Below, piece after piece: positions 12,355-24,300 of a DNA stretch of 64,000 nucleotides (position 1 is its first letter; each line of letters starts with the position of its first letter). Under the pieces are notes generated by a model that was not told where the DNA came from, did no database searches, and was given only the letters and a program-made list of their open reading frames with translations. The translations under genes were made by a program, and so were the position numbers. The stretch lies in the NCBI GenBank assembly GCA_973895155.1, contig OZ316894.1, forward strand, positions 5,704,001 to 5,768,000, given 5' to 3'. This stretch comes from Marsupella aquatica (lineage: Eukaryota > Marchantiophyta).

Positions 12355-15300
12355 CTAGTGGTCTACATCAAGTGTCGAAACTAGATCAGCAAGTGAGACA
12401 GGAATGTCCTCTAGGGGGGCTAGCCGCTGCGGAGTCACACTAGCACCCACTGTCAGAGATCGACGATAGACGGCCCGAGCTTGAGCACGCTGTAAGGTGA
12501 CTGAAATGCGTTGGCGAAAGTGCGTGGTCAAAACAGATAGCGGGGGCCCGGTGGGACCCATCCGGCCGTGAACATCCCGAGCAGCTTGGCGAAGAAGCCC
12601 GTCGAACTGATGATGGAGACGCCCAAATATCTCAAGAGCAAGGGGCAAGAAGCTATCAGATGAAGCTCGTGCAGCATATTTGGCCTCCTTCGTTGTTGCT
12701 GCTCGTGATGCTGTTGCCCCTGCCATTGTTGCCGCTGTCCCAATGATGTCTTGGCGCAATGGGTTTGCCACCACTACATCTGCCAAAGTACGGTGACCGT
12801 CACGGACCATGGTAAGATCCACCTGTAACCGCTGTGATGGAGGACCAGGTAACTCGAGCACCACCTCCCGCCGCGCGCAGACCAAAGAGCCAGAGAGAAC
12901 CTGAGCAGTCGCATCTCTCACAGCGTCGTGAACAAAAATGGTTTCGCCACCCAAACTGCATCGAAGAAGATGGACACCTGTGGCATCACAAGGCTTCCCA
13001 CAACTGCAAGTAGGAGGTAAACCAGCAAGAAGTGGGTGGGGCAAGCCCATACGAAGACGCATGGCTGTCGCAAACTCCGCTGAAGACATCCACAGGTGAG
13101 GAATGACTGGATTGGCCTGAAGCCAGCCTCCTGCGCCCTTCCCTCCGGAAGAAAGAATCCGAGCTCGGTCCGTGTCAGGTGCCTCGGTGAGGATGCTGGA
13201 AAGGGTGAAAGCGTGCATACGCCCAGCAAGGTCTGCCTGAAGACGGACGGGGTCCAAGGATAAAAACTCCTGGAATGAAGGTAACGCAGCTCGAACAGGA
13301 TCGGGTAATGATGACCACGCCGTGCGCAATTGAACCTGAAATGGGAGGGAACCCTCCTCGACCTCCACGAGGGATGAAAGTAAAAAAGGTCGATCCTCAG
13401 TAAGGAAACGATCAGCCAACAATGAGAAGGCGGCCGCCCACGCGCCCAAGAAGGCCAAAGGTGCAAGGCGCTCAGTGGAAGTAAGCCCAAAACCACCGTG
13501 AGAAATAGGAAGACTGAGCTGTCGATGAAGCCACGGAGATGAGAGTAAAGTACCTGGCCCTAAAAGAGAGGCCAAAGTCTCACAAATGGAGACATCAAAC
13601 GCTTGGAGGTGTAGATAAAGATCCTCGGTAGGGGGATGTGTCCGAGCCAAATAGGACGCACGAGGGTGGATGCATCTCAACAACAACCCAAATGCTGCCT
13701 GAGAGTCTGCTAACTTAGGGAGCATAGGAGTAGGGGCTAAGGCAGCCTAGAGAGCGTCAGCAATGAAAGATGAGCAAAAGGAGGCGGTACCGACTGGGGA
13801 GCCAAGGACCCGAAGACCGTCGGTAGGACGTAAGAACCCAGGGGGAAGCGCAAGATTAGAGGGTAACCCAGCTGGACTCCATGCACGACTCTTCACCGGC
13901 TGAACTCGTAAACCGAGGCCCAACAAATGGGTGGAAAGGATGGCGAGGGCAGAAGTAACAGCAACAGGTGGACCAATGATGTGGGTGTCATCTGAAAGGG
14001 AGGGGAAGATACACTGGGGGTGGGCCGCGGAGGCTTCTCGTAAAGCAGTAAAATGTGCAATGGCAAAAAGAGGCCCACCCAAAGGGTCACCCTGACGTGT
14101 ACCTTCTGCAGAAGAAAGAGTGGTATACGCTCCTGTAGAGGTGTGATGACTATAGAAGAGGGGGGCCTCGAACCCATAAAAACAACGGACAAAGGGGATA
14201 AGGGACTGGATGTCTGGATCCGCTGCCCTCAAAGCACGAAAAATTGCTGCCCGAGAAACCGTATTGAAAGCATTGGAGACATCAACCTGGAGGACAACCC
14301 AATCAAGGTGGAGGTCCAAGGTAGTACGAATACCCGCAATAACTGTCTCACAACCGCCAGGAACGCCCACTGCAAACTGATGTGGAGAGAGATGATCCGA
14401 TAGTGCAGAGCGATACTGCGATGAAAGTGCGCGAGACACCAGACGAAGAAAAACCTCTCCAATAGCTATGGGCCGAACACCCGGTGAAGACTTAGCCATG
14501 GCCAATAAACGAGAAGCACTCAAAAGCTGAGAGACGGGAGGAGGCAAACGGCCGGTAGCAATACACTGGCAAAAGGAGAAGAAAACTGGAAAACCAGACT
14601 GTGGATCCTCAGGGGGGAATAAATCACGAAAATGCTCAAAGACATAGCCAGAGGGGCCACCAGCCGCGCAACGCGGAGCATGGAGGAAAGCATAGGTGAA
14701 GTGGTCCCGACTAAACTGAAGATCCTCCTCAGGCTCAAAATCCTCCACGAACAAAGGGAGCTGATCATAGGGCTGCGGATGGAGATCCTGAAGGGCCGTC
14801 AAGGTGACCTCGCCAGGGGGGGCTGGTGTGGTGGGAGAAAGGGCTTGGACCGCACGACGATATTCACCAGCCTGGGCCAAACGACAAGAGCGACGAAGGC
14901 GTCTGTGCTCTAGAGGATGAGAGTGGCGAGCTGGGTCAGACAAAGCACGGGTAGTAAAGGAACGGGCTCGAAGAAAGTACTCTTCCTGAAGCTGTTCCCT
15001 ATCTCCCCGCAGAAAACGATGGATACGAGAGGCAGTCTCACGATGACCCACGCGACCACCGTGACTAGGGAGGGTAAGAGTCCACTGTGGAAAAAGCATG
15101 AGTAAAGACCAATAGGAGACCTCGATAGGATGCGCCAAGATAAGCTGCATGAGTTGCAACAAGGATCACCGAACTAATGGGCGCAACGCTAGTGGGATGT
15201 GGTTATAAAGGCGAGGTCTAATGTACCCTGGATGGTAGGCTGGAAGGGGGTCTAGAGAGCGAACCCAACTCCATGCCTGCTCGGAAGCCTCCAAGGAAGG

Positions 15301-15750
15301 AGGGGCAGAGCTAACTGGGTCAAGAGGGGGCTGGGGCTGGGATTGGGCTTGCTGGCGACGTTGGCACCGGCCCCGCCCGCGGTGATGAGGAAGGTAGAGG
15401 CCAACCCAGCCACACTCAGGACAAGTATGCAGGGGACGCTCATCTGGGGAGGGAGCAGGGAACGACTGGACAGGAGGTGGGGGGGGAACCAACGTGGATG
15501 AAGAGGCCGGAGGGGGATGCTGGAGGGGTGGAGGGGGAATGGGCTGGGGAGAGGACCCAGGGCGTCGATGGGGTGGGCAGTAGACTGGGGGGACTGGTAG
15601 AACATCGGGCATGGGGTCATCACGAAGATGAGAGAGATCCAATGAAGAAGAGCAAACACGAAGACGACCACAAGGCGGGGGGGAGGAGGGGGGAGAACTG
15701 TGTGGGGGGGCTGGGCGCTTGCCCCGCGCCAACACTCTCAACGTAGACAT
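12355..15750 (-). pseudogene. Retrotransposon polyprotein (ZnF-RT-RLE), two in-frame stops
   Basis: One continuous minus frame of about 1,130 codons starts at the ATG at 15750, with TGA at 15166-15168 and TAG at 13747-13749 inside it and the final stop at 12355. Segment 1 (about 194 residues) is proline-rich with a C-x2-C ... HH ... C zinc-finger-like cluster (CPECGWVG, then HHRGRGRC). Segment 2 is the reverse transcriptase: PGVRPIAIGE, motif A LQVDVSNAFN, motif B EGTRQGDPLGGPLFA, motif C LSDDTHIIGP. Segment 3 has a thumb-like region, a zinc knuckle (TCSCGKPC then HLLRC) and an endonuclease core VDLT-x9-LADVVV giving D-x12-D, then KEAKY and FLPLALEIFG. No frameshift separates the segments. 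TGA from CGA and TAG from CAG would each need one C-to-T change, as expected for methylated, silenced DNA. It would encode reverse transcription at a nicked target. As it stands it is almost certainly inactive. Confidence 0.85.
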
Positions 15751-16360
15751 GACAGGTCGCAACCCGATAAAAGCAAAAGCGCATCAAGAAGCGACAAAAG
15801 GCCCAACCAAGACATGTGAAAAGAAAGGGAAGGCTATGGAGAGAGCCCACCGCGTCAAAATCCGAGAAGCGGTGCCACCGCTAGCCTAGAAAACCGTTGA
15901 GCACGTGCAGGCACAGCCGGGAACAAAGCTGGAGCTCTCGTCGATGTGTCCGTTGAGGAGTCAATGCGAGTGAATATCTCTCCGCTGATTTGAGCGTGCT
16001 GCTACAGCTCCCAAAGATGGTGGAATGCAAACTGGTCCATTAAACTTGGCAAAAACCACCTTGTCAGAATTGAAGAAGAAAGGCAACCACCAATCGGAGG
16101 AGAAACGTGGCAAGACAGGAATGCTCCAAAGCTGATCAAGGGAAACCGTCACCAAAAATGGAGGAGTAAATCAGAATCGTAATCGGAGCCAAAAGTGGTT
16201 GATATGTCACCAAAAGGACCGCGGTAGGGATAGATGTTGCACTCTCGGACAAGAGCTGGCCAAATCACATGAGAATGCCGGATTCTCATGGAAACGTTAA
16301 GCGGGGGTTTTTGGTGTCGGAATGATGCTTTAGTAGAAACATGGTTCGGATTTGTCTTTA

Positions 16361-16480
16361 GTTTCGGTATAATCTTCCGAGATTCCTGTACTAACCTACT
16401 GTACCTGAAATCTACATTTAGTTTGTTGGAATCTTCCAAAATTCCTGTACCAACCTACTCTAACTGAATTCTGCTTTTAA
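16361..16480. repeat. 59-bp imperfect tandem duplication
   Basis: AATCTTCCGAGATTCCTGTA at 16371 recurs at 16430 with two substitutions, and the following words (CAACCTACT or TAACCTACT, then ACTGAA or CCTGAA, then TTTA) are related. Confidence 0.8.
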
Positions 16481-18492
16481 AATAAATAAATTAAGAAGCA
16501 AATAGCAAAACCAAGCCCGAGTGAGAGGGCTGTCCAATTGGACCAACCTCTGGAGTGAGCGAGAACAGATTCTGAAATCTGGCTTTTTCCTCTAGTGAAT
16601 CATGGGAATGGTTCATTGGGATACAATTTGACACTAATTATCTTTATTAAAAAAATGCAATTGCAATTGCCCCAAACCATTTGCAGCCCACAAAGTCAAA
16701 TTGGGGTATTCTGCTCACAAGCCAATTTACGCATTAGCTTATCTAGGGCGCTAAGTACAGTGTTACAGTATTAGCACTAATGAAGTCATATAAAGGCAAG
16801 TGAAGCCAAATATACCTGGTCAGATCAAATGTTGGTGTCTAGAAATACCAAAGCACAACACTGGGCTTATGGAGAAACCCGTGCCCTTTCTTAAAAATCA
16901 TTTAGAGAATGTAAAATGGACAGTCACAACGAGTAAAGACTCCCAAAACATTTTGAATTAGGGGTCTTCAACCTCAAAAGGTGATGTGATGTAATTTTTC
17001 TGCTAAGTTAAGGTTACAAACAGAAAAAAGGTGATGTGATAAGGTTACACACAGAAAAAGTCATGGACTACCAATTTCATGCCATGAAGGTAAGTGTTTG
17101 TAGAGGTCAGTGAAAGTTTTTTCTGCAGAACTCTGTGAAAAAACTTACGTCATATCTTCAAGGCCTAAAGCCATCACATATAACATTTTGCTTGAGATAC
17201 TCTATTGGATCCAGTAGTTGAGGGGTACTAGGGACAGTACAGTTACAGAAATGTGAGTTCTTTAGGGCAAGGTTCATCCAGGGATGATGTTCTGCAAACT
17301 TTCCCATGTTCTGTCAAAGGCCCCCCTGTTAGGATCCCCCCTGATTACTGGCAGGAAACAGCAATGGCCCTAAACTAGCCAAGAAACCTCGGAATAGTTA
17401 TTCAGTTAGTCAGTTATAACAAGTTGAAAATGGTTGGCTGGAATTTAGCCAAGGTTCTAGACAAGTAAATCTAGACGCCCACCTGCACGGGCCATGAGGC
17501 TGAATCTGGGCCCAGCAGCCACAACCCATTTGAGACCATTCCATGGAACCTAGGAAACAATAACAATGATGACATGACATGGCATGCATTGGGCTGGGCC
17601 GCGGTGAGGCTGCATGATAGTTCAAGGGGTCAGTGAAGGGAGGCCCCAATGTCCTCAAATAACAAGGCAGCCTTGCTCCAAAGAGGTTATGACTGCCCAC
17701 TCAGGACCATGTGCATCCCCAAGGGAGTGGGGAATCTGATGCTTTGATAATCTCTAGAGTTGGGCAATATTGGTAACGTATTCTGTCATAAGCATGATAG
17801 GAGGAGTCACATTCGATAATTAAAAAAAATGTAAGTGAAATGGCACATATAGGTTACATGGGTTCCCATTACTTTAGTGAGATTCAGATGACTTTTCAAC
17901 TCAATTGAGGGCCATGCATTTGATTGGCATGGTTTTCAGAACTCTACTCAAATACGGGTCTCCATAGTTGCATATCAAAATTTGACATGTATGGTGTACT
18001 ATATCTTTCCATACTATGATGATTTTTAAAATTATTTTTCAATATTTAAAAATGAATGAGTGCACACCATATATTATCACATTTTGATGTGTTAGGGCTC
18101 AAATATCCGGTCATCGTAATCCATGATTCTCAAATATTGGAGCTGATATCTTGTACAGTAACTTTCCACTGTTATAACACTTTTCTCTGTACCGTCAATT
18201 ACAACACTATTTACACATGCTACCTGAAAAACCCTGTACACAAGTAAAACAATAAAGTGTGCCACCAGCGTTTAGATGACTGTACAATGACGAGCTTCTG
18301 CCACTTAATTTACCTAGATTGCTGGGCATGCTATGGGCCCCACTTGGAGGAGGATCATTTATGGACGAGGGATGCGGTGGGCCCGGGGCAGTTACACATG
18401 TAATCTTGTTGAAACTCCCTGTAAATTGGGAGGAAGTGTATTGCTACAAGAAGCCGTGGGGCCCGGTTGCATTACAGTCATGTTGTAAAAAG

Positions 18493-18975
18493 TCAGTCTG
18501 GTCCAATGGCATGTAAAGGCGCAATGCACCTACAGGCATGGTTTACTGGTGTCACACGCTCACAATGACGAGCAAGCTGGAACGGCGGGGAGAGGGGATG
18601 AGAGGGTGAGGGCCCCGGTTTTAGGGTTAGGGGCTGACCCACTGTATCAGGGGGAACAAACGGAGGAGGAAGTGGAGGAAATTCTCCAAAAGACTTGTTG
18701 CCATGTGACATCGATTGCTTCCTCACGGTCGCAAAGGCGATCAATCGATGAACATAAGAGAATGAATTTATTTTTAACGAATGGCTGAATTGTTGGGGAT
18801 AATCCTTATCCCGAGACACCATGCACATTTGAACACCATACAAAGTAGTCGACAAAACGAGTATGTGATTCACCTCACAACTGAGGCTACGTCCACGGGA
18901 AAGCAAGAGACCTTTACTTCTCTCTTGCTCCACTCCAACAATGAACTGAAGATCCACCAGGGGCTGACATAAGCC
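18493..18975 (-). mobile_element. Copia-type LTR end plus possible gag start (copy B)
   Basis: Read on the minus strand, GTGGACGTAG (plus 18888-18897), GTGAGGTGAATCACATA and TGTCGACTAC are followed by TGGTGTCTCGGG (plus 18810-18821). This matches the block order at 1.75 kb and 55.9 kb. About 100 nt beyond, an ATG at 18711 opens a 72-residue proline-rich frame beginning MSHGNKSFGEFPPL, in the place where gag would start. The frame ends quickly and nothing of protease, integrase or reverse transcriptase follows, so this is a truncated relic. The gag assignment rests on position only. Confidence 0.45.
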
Positions 18976-21774
18976 TTGGTTATATACTAGTACACGAATA
19001 ATGAACAAGAAAAGGCTGAGGAGACATGATTTGGCAAAGGATGGAATCATTTGGGAGCTGGCTTGGATGTCATAGTGGACAAGAGCAAGCAACGAGGTCA
19101 CAGGGGTGGGTGCTCAATTACTTAATGGATCGATGACAGATTGCACTACTGCGGCTTGACTCCAAATGGAAAGAAAGCAAGGATAAGGTAAAGTAAGGTG
19201 AAAATGTATTATGAATGCCTTTCTTAGCCATTGGGATTGGCATTTAGAATTCCATCTATTGATTAATCCGGCAGAGCGATGTGCAACAGAAGTGCACACA
19301 CATAGGAACTTTGGCTGGTGTCAGTCAAGCCATGCCACTGTGTGCCCAATCCGATAGGGGATTGGCAGAACCGGAATGAATGAATGAATGACAGACACAG
19401 ACGGATGGGATTGGTTGGTCAGAGTGCGTAATTGAACGAGGAAGACCGCTACAATGCATTTGATGAATAGCAATGGCATGAGGTCGGGAGTCGGGACTGC
19501 AATCCATGAACTCTGAAGGAGCTGGAGACATTGCTGACTACACTTCTTCGTTCATTCTAATTTTCTTCCTTGGCCTTGGCAAGCGTTAGGATTCCGCTGC
19601 ATGCACTTTGTGGATTAAACTGCTGTGACATTTATTGTATCGCCCTGATCCATTTCTTGGAGCACTCCCTCACATCGTCCCAATTTCTAAATTAGCATTT
19701 CTTGCCAATCAAACTTCTGGATTCTTCGCCATGTGAAGGTCCATAATAATGGTGGGGGTGAATAAATTTGTGAAGAAAATTAAGCACACTAATGGTAAAA
19801 GCCACAAACAACATGACCCGTCAGTAAAAATAACCAACAAGAGACTCATGAGTGCTGGGAATGAGAAAAGCTCAAAGCAAGGTCCTTTGTAAGGGACTTC
19901 CAGGGGGCTGCATGACCTGTTGCCTCTCTCTTTTCCCTTCCATCCGCCGTGCCAATTGCCGTTCGGGCCTGCGGGGTTACTCTTTAGGGAGGTCAGAAGT
20001 GTAGGAGGCTCAGGACCTGATGCTGCTGAATGAAACAAAGGAGAAGAGTGAAGGGGAAGAAACATTGATTGTGTTAGTAAGGGCTCTCTTGCATCTGCAA
20101 GGGTTTCAAATAAGCGGCCCTTACCAGCCCAAAATTGTCAAGAAAAAGTGACAACTCAAATCTGCACATTGAAGGAAATAGGTGCAATGCTCCCACTCAC
20201 TCCCATGTCTTTCTTGCCGTTTCCTCCCCTCAATTCTACAGGGCAGTATGAGTGTAGTTTTGATTTATTCACTTTTAAAGGTTGGGACCTCAAGGGCCGG
20301 AAATTTTTTGGCCCTTGCCCATGCTTCTCCACCAAATACACCCTCAGGACTGCCTAACTGCCACTGAGTTTTAAAATGCCATGGTTTCACTTGAATACCT
20401 TGCACATGCAAGACTGCCCTAAATCCTAGAGCTTCAACCTCCAACTTCTCAATGACCTTCCTCTATGCCTGGCAAAACTATGAACCCAAAGCTTTCCTGC
20501 AATGTGCAGTCTTGATATTGAAAGGCTTAAAGAATTGCCTGTTTCTTTTGGGGTGTTTCTCCCCCTCTTATTTATTGGGAGTTAACCACATATACCCTGG
20601 ACACCATTAATCCAAAATACATTCAGAATTTTATCAGAATGATGGTAACAATTGACCTATGTGCTATTTGGGTAGTTAACAATTGATCAAAAGAGATGGA
20701 ACACATGCTATGATAGGTGAACATAATCCACACAGATCTATTGCCTAGCTGACAAATGCAAACGCACACTGTAGATCTTGTGAAGAAGTGCAAACCTTTT
20801 TGAAGACTACCCACTTGTAAAAGATTTATATATGTACTTAGCTGAATTTCTAGCTTGGTGGCGAAGGTCCCCACTTGCCCCTTATCTGATATTGGTGAAA
20901 AAACACCCACCTCTGTTCACTTTGGCACTACTCTGACTATGCTCTTGTTTATTACCTTTACTAGCCCAAATACCTGTGAGTATGCCCAGCCAGGATTCCC
21001 CTATCCAGGCTCCCATGCCCATCCCTATTCACAAGCATAACCCAAATATCAATAACATTTGTTCCCAGAGAAATGATGGCTTATAGCTTCACTCTCTGAA
21101 CAAGGTCACGAACAATACACTTCAATTGCAAATTATAAAACAGAAATGGATTGACTTACAAAAGAGGTATTTTTTTATTCAAAAGCTTTTTTAAATACAG
21201 ACAAGTAAAAGGCAATACCAAAACGGGACGGACAGAACGAACCCAGAAGGACAGGTGTTTTGAGGCCCGCTTTATATTCCTTTAGACTTGTATATATTTA
21301 GACTTGTGCTCACTACTCTTTGACGTTACTGTTCTGCATGGTCTTGGGTTGTTATCCATGTTATCTACTTGGGGGTTTGTGTAGCTTTAAATAGGGCCAC
21401 CATCCCAATTGGAAAGTCACTTTGCCTCTCCCAAATTGATGTTCATATCTACTTTTGTAGTTGGGTTGCTCACCATATACAACAAAAACAATGAGAAGAA
21501 AAGATGAGCTCAGCTGCAGTAGCTCCAATATGTATGGTAGAGTAAAATAAAGCTTACATTCATAGATTTCATATAGTATCATATAAGAAGGTTTTGAATC
21601 CACTTCGAATGGCATTCTTGTACAGGGTGTAAAACACTCAACAGAACTCCATTACAAAAAACTATTGTTTTCTAAAAGTGGATTATTTTGTTACATTGTA
21701 AGAAAGCTAAACAAACTCTCAATTTCTAGAGTAACTCAACGTATACATTAGGACATGTTGAGCATACAACTGCT

Positions 21775-22790
21775 GCTCAAAGATAGCATGCACATGTGCA
21801 ACATCAAACAAACATGCAAGTTGTCGACACAAGAGATGAGTGTTTCACCTCTCCAGGGGTTTTACATCCACGCAAACACACAAAAGAGCAACCCTAAGCC
21901 CATCCGTCCTACCGAGTTTCCACACATAAGCTCTGCCTACAGTAGATCTCAACTGGCTATGTCACAAAACGACTAAGTCCACTCAATGATTAAGTCCTGC
22001 TAGTGAAAATAATAGGAGCACAGCTACCCTGACCCAGCCACCTGACTATGGATAGACAAACTGCAGTTACATAGTAATTGTAGACCTAAAACAAAAAGAG
22101 GAAAAAAATGTAATTGTAGATCTAAGAGCTAGTAAATGCCTAGCTAGTAAGACACATTTGCTTGCATTTTTCATTTAAGGATTATATTAGGATATAGTGA
22201 GCCCAAGAAGTGTCACATTCCCGGCCACATTGTACATTTTCCCCAACATCACTCCCCCCACTAACAACTTGCGCATTCCTTGAAATCCAGTCTTCCGACC
22301 CACTCACTAACTAGCAACATTTGACTAGCTGGCCCGCTACCTGGCCATCTCATTTAATATGCTCAACAACATTTCCATTCATCATCAGTTACTACTTGCT
22401 GAGAAAATGATCGCTACACAAACTAAGACAGCTAGCACATGTGCAACATCCAACGAACACACAAATAGCTGAAACAACTGACATACTTGATTCGTCTCTC
22501 CAGAGTCTACATTTGAACAGACAAGAGAGCTTTACTGAAGTCTAAGCTCGTTGATCATGCAGAGTACCCAAAATTAAGCTCTCCCAATGACTTAGATGGC
22601 TTCGTAACAATGGGCCAGTACCTAAGTTCCACTCGGGATCATTAATTAAAGTCACACTAGCAATAGTGAATATAGTGGTGGCACATCTAACCTTAATCAA
22701 GTACTTGAGTATGGTTGAAAGTACGGTTTGACTGATTGCAGTTTCATAATAACTCTAGATCCAAGAGTAAATGCCTAACCCTGATAATAA
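21775..22790 (+). repeat. Two diverged direct copies, about 360 bp each
   Basis: Copy 1 (about 21780-22145) and copy 2 (about 22430-22785) share ordered blocks: CACATGTGCAACATC plus AACAAACA or AACGAACA, CTCTCCAG, TAAGCTC, AACTGGCTATG or GACTTAGATGG, CACTC, then TGCAGTT, TAATTGTAGA or TAACTCTAGA and AGTAAATGCCTA. It is an old tandem duplication of non-coding repeat DNA. Confidence 0.6.
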
Positions 22791-24074
22791 TACCGTGCAA
22801 CCCACGCGCATTGGTGTTAACTACTAGTAAACTACATGTCACCTAATGTGAGAGATATCCAGTGTCTCGTTGCATTGTGTAAGTACAAGGGTGAAATCTA
22901 TCTTTTAATATGTGTGGAGGATGCTCTCTTGTTGATATTTGGAGACACATTGTCCCCCCAGTAATTCTTACCTTAATCTGTATGTTCAAGTAAACAGATC
23001 AATTGCTCTTATCTTTTTGTTCAGCGGGGGAGGGAAGGGGCGGGGTTTGTTTGGTGTGTTAGGCCATCCACATTGACACAATCATGTGCTAAAGCAGTTC
23101 GGGTCACCATAATGTATTTTAGCCCCTGCCAAATGAAGGGTAGCAATCATCCATACATATAGGTTAGTTTTGTATGTGGAAGTGTGTGAACTTTTGACAC
23201 ATCAAGAAAGGAACATATTTGTCATTATAACTTGTTCTAGCTATACCTAAAATTTGACATGGGCTTCCGATAGGACTGACAATAGTGGTCCACAAGAATA
23301 ATGCTTGCCATGACAGATGTGACTCCTTACCAACACCTCCCTTGGAGGCTTGAATGACAATGGCACAACAGAGAAATCTAGCTTCATATTGCCAATGTGG
23401 GGCAAGTACAATCACATGCCTAGACAGCCTTAGCTTTGCACATGCACAAATTTTCTTGTGTGTTGGATGTGCATATGCCTCTCTAGCATGTAGATGACAA
23501 GTGGGACACTGAAGCTTTCCATAATGTAATAGGGTGAAATTGCAGGCAAGAAACGCCTTTCCAACTCAAAACTGAGTTACTGCAATACCATAAACCTGTA
23601 CAATAGTTCCTTGAGTTCATTAATCCCAATGGGTCTGATCAGCTTGAAACCCTCTTGACTTCCGGTTAGAAATGGTCTCAAGTTTACCGTAAATTTCTAT
23701 ATTTGTGGAGAGTTTTGCCAGCTTTTGCACTCAGTGGCTGGCTTGGCTTGCAAAAGCATGCAAGTAACTCCTCCACCATTTCTTTGGACTGTCTTGATAC
23801 AACCATCACATGAGCTTGGAGTGGCCCTCCAACCATTGAAAATGGGATAGTACATGGATGCATCCCCGCTTTGTGTGCTACAGCTCTTGATCCCCCGTTT
23901 GAATAGTGAATACGAGTGGGGATTGAGGCTGGCATGGGTACACAACACCAGGGAGCCCTTGTCTCGCCACTCACCTCCCCACACACTCACTTACCGTGTT
24001 GCATATAGGGAACGCCCTCGTGTGAAAATCCCATTCATTTGCATTCTATCATTCAATCAATTGCCGATGTTAAT

Positions 24075-24200
24075 GCTCTGGATGATTTAATGAGTTCATA
24101 AATCCCATCACAATCCTATTGATCTTGAAAGACACCCTCACAAGCTCTGCGTGATTTGCTGAGTTCATAAATCTTACCGGTCTTGAAAGACACCCGAGCT
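24075..24200. repeat. 69-bp imperfect tandem duplication
   Basis: GCTCTGGATGATTT, TGAGTTCATAAATC, TCTTGAAAGACACCC starts at 24075 and recurs from 24144 as GCTCTGCGTGATTT, TGAGTTCATAAATC, TCTTGAAAGACACCC, with a small deletion. Confidence 0.85.
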
Positions 24201-24242
24201 CAAACAACACCTAAGTGCTCAAAATCAAAATTCAAAATTTGC

Positions 24243-24300
24243 CTAACCCAACCTGCTGCTGGGGTTGGTTTGGGTTTGGGTTTGGGTTTGGTTGGGTTAG
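24243..24300 (+). other. TTTGGG tract framed by inverted repeats; G-quadruplex candidate
   Basis: G-runs at 24261-24264, 24272-24274, 24278-24280, 24284-24286 and 24294-24296 are spaced mostly by TTT, which satisfies the usual four-run G-quadruplex rule. CTAACCCAACC at 24243-24253 and its exact complement at 24290-24300 bracket the tract. It resembles but does not equal plant telomere repeat (TTTAGGG). Confidence 0.7.

Larger units (their letters stand above)
11410..16200 (-). mobile_element. Non-LTR retrotransposon, restriction-like-endonuclease type
   Basis: This island is visibly richer in G, C and CpG than the AT-rich flanks. It carries one minus-strand retrotransposon reading frame (12355-15750), about 0.4 kb of 5' leader and up to 0.9 kb of 3' sequence. 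The 3' part contains a 47-bp tandem duplication close after the stop. The domain order zinc finger, reverse transcriptase, CCHC knuckle, endonuclease is that of single-ORF elements of the R2/NeSL/CRE type, as opposed to APE-type LINEs. The outer boundaries are set by composition only: no target-site duplication or tail was identified, so they may be off by several hundred bases. Confidence 0.7.

Noticed and set aside
14053-14913. Plus-strand and alternative-frame ORFs within the retroelement
   Set aside because: Shadows of the minus-strand reverse transcriptase frame, without motifs of their own.
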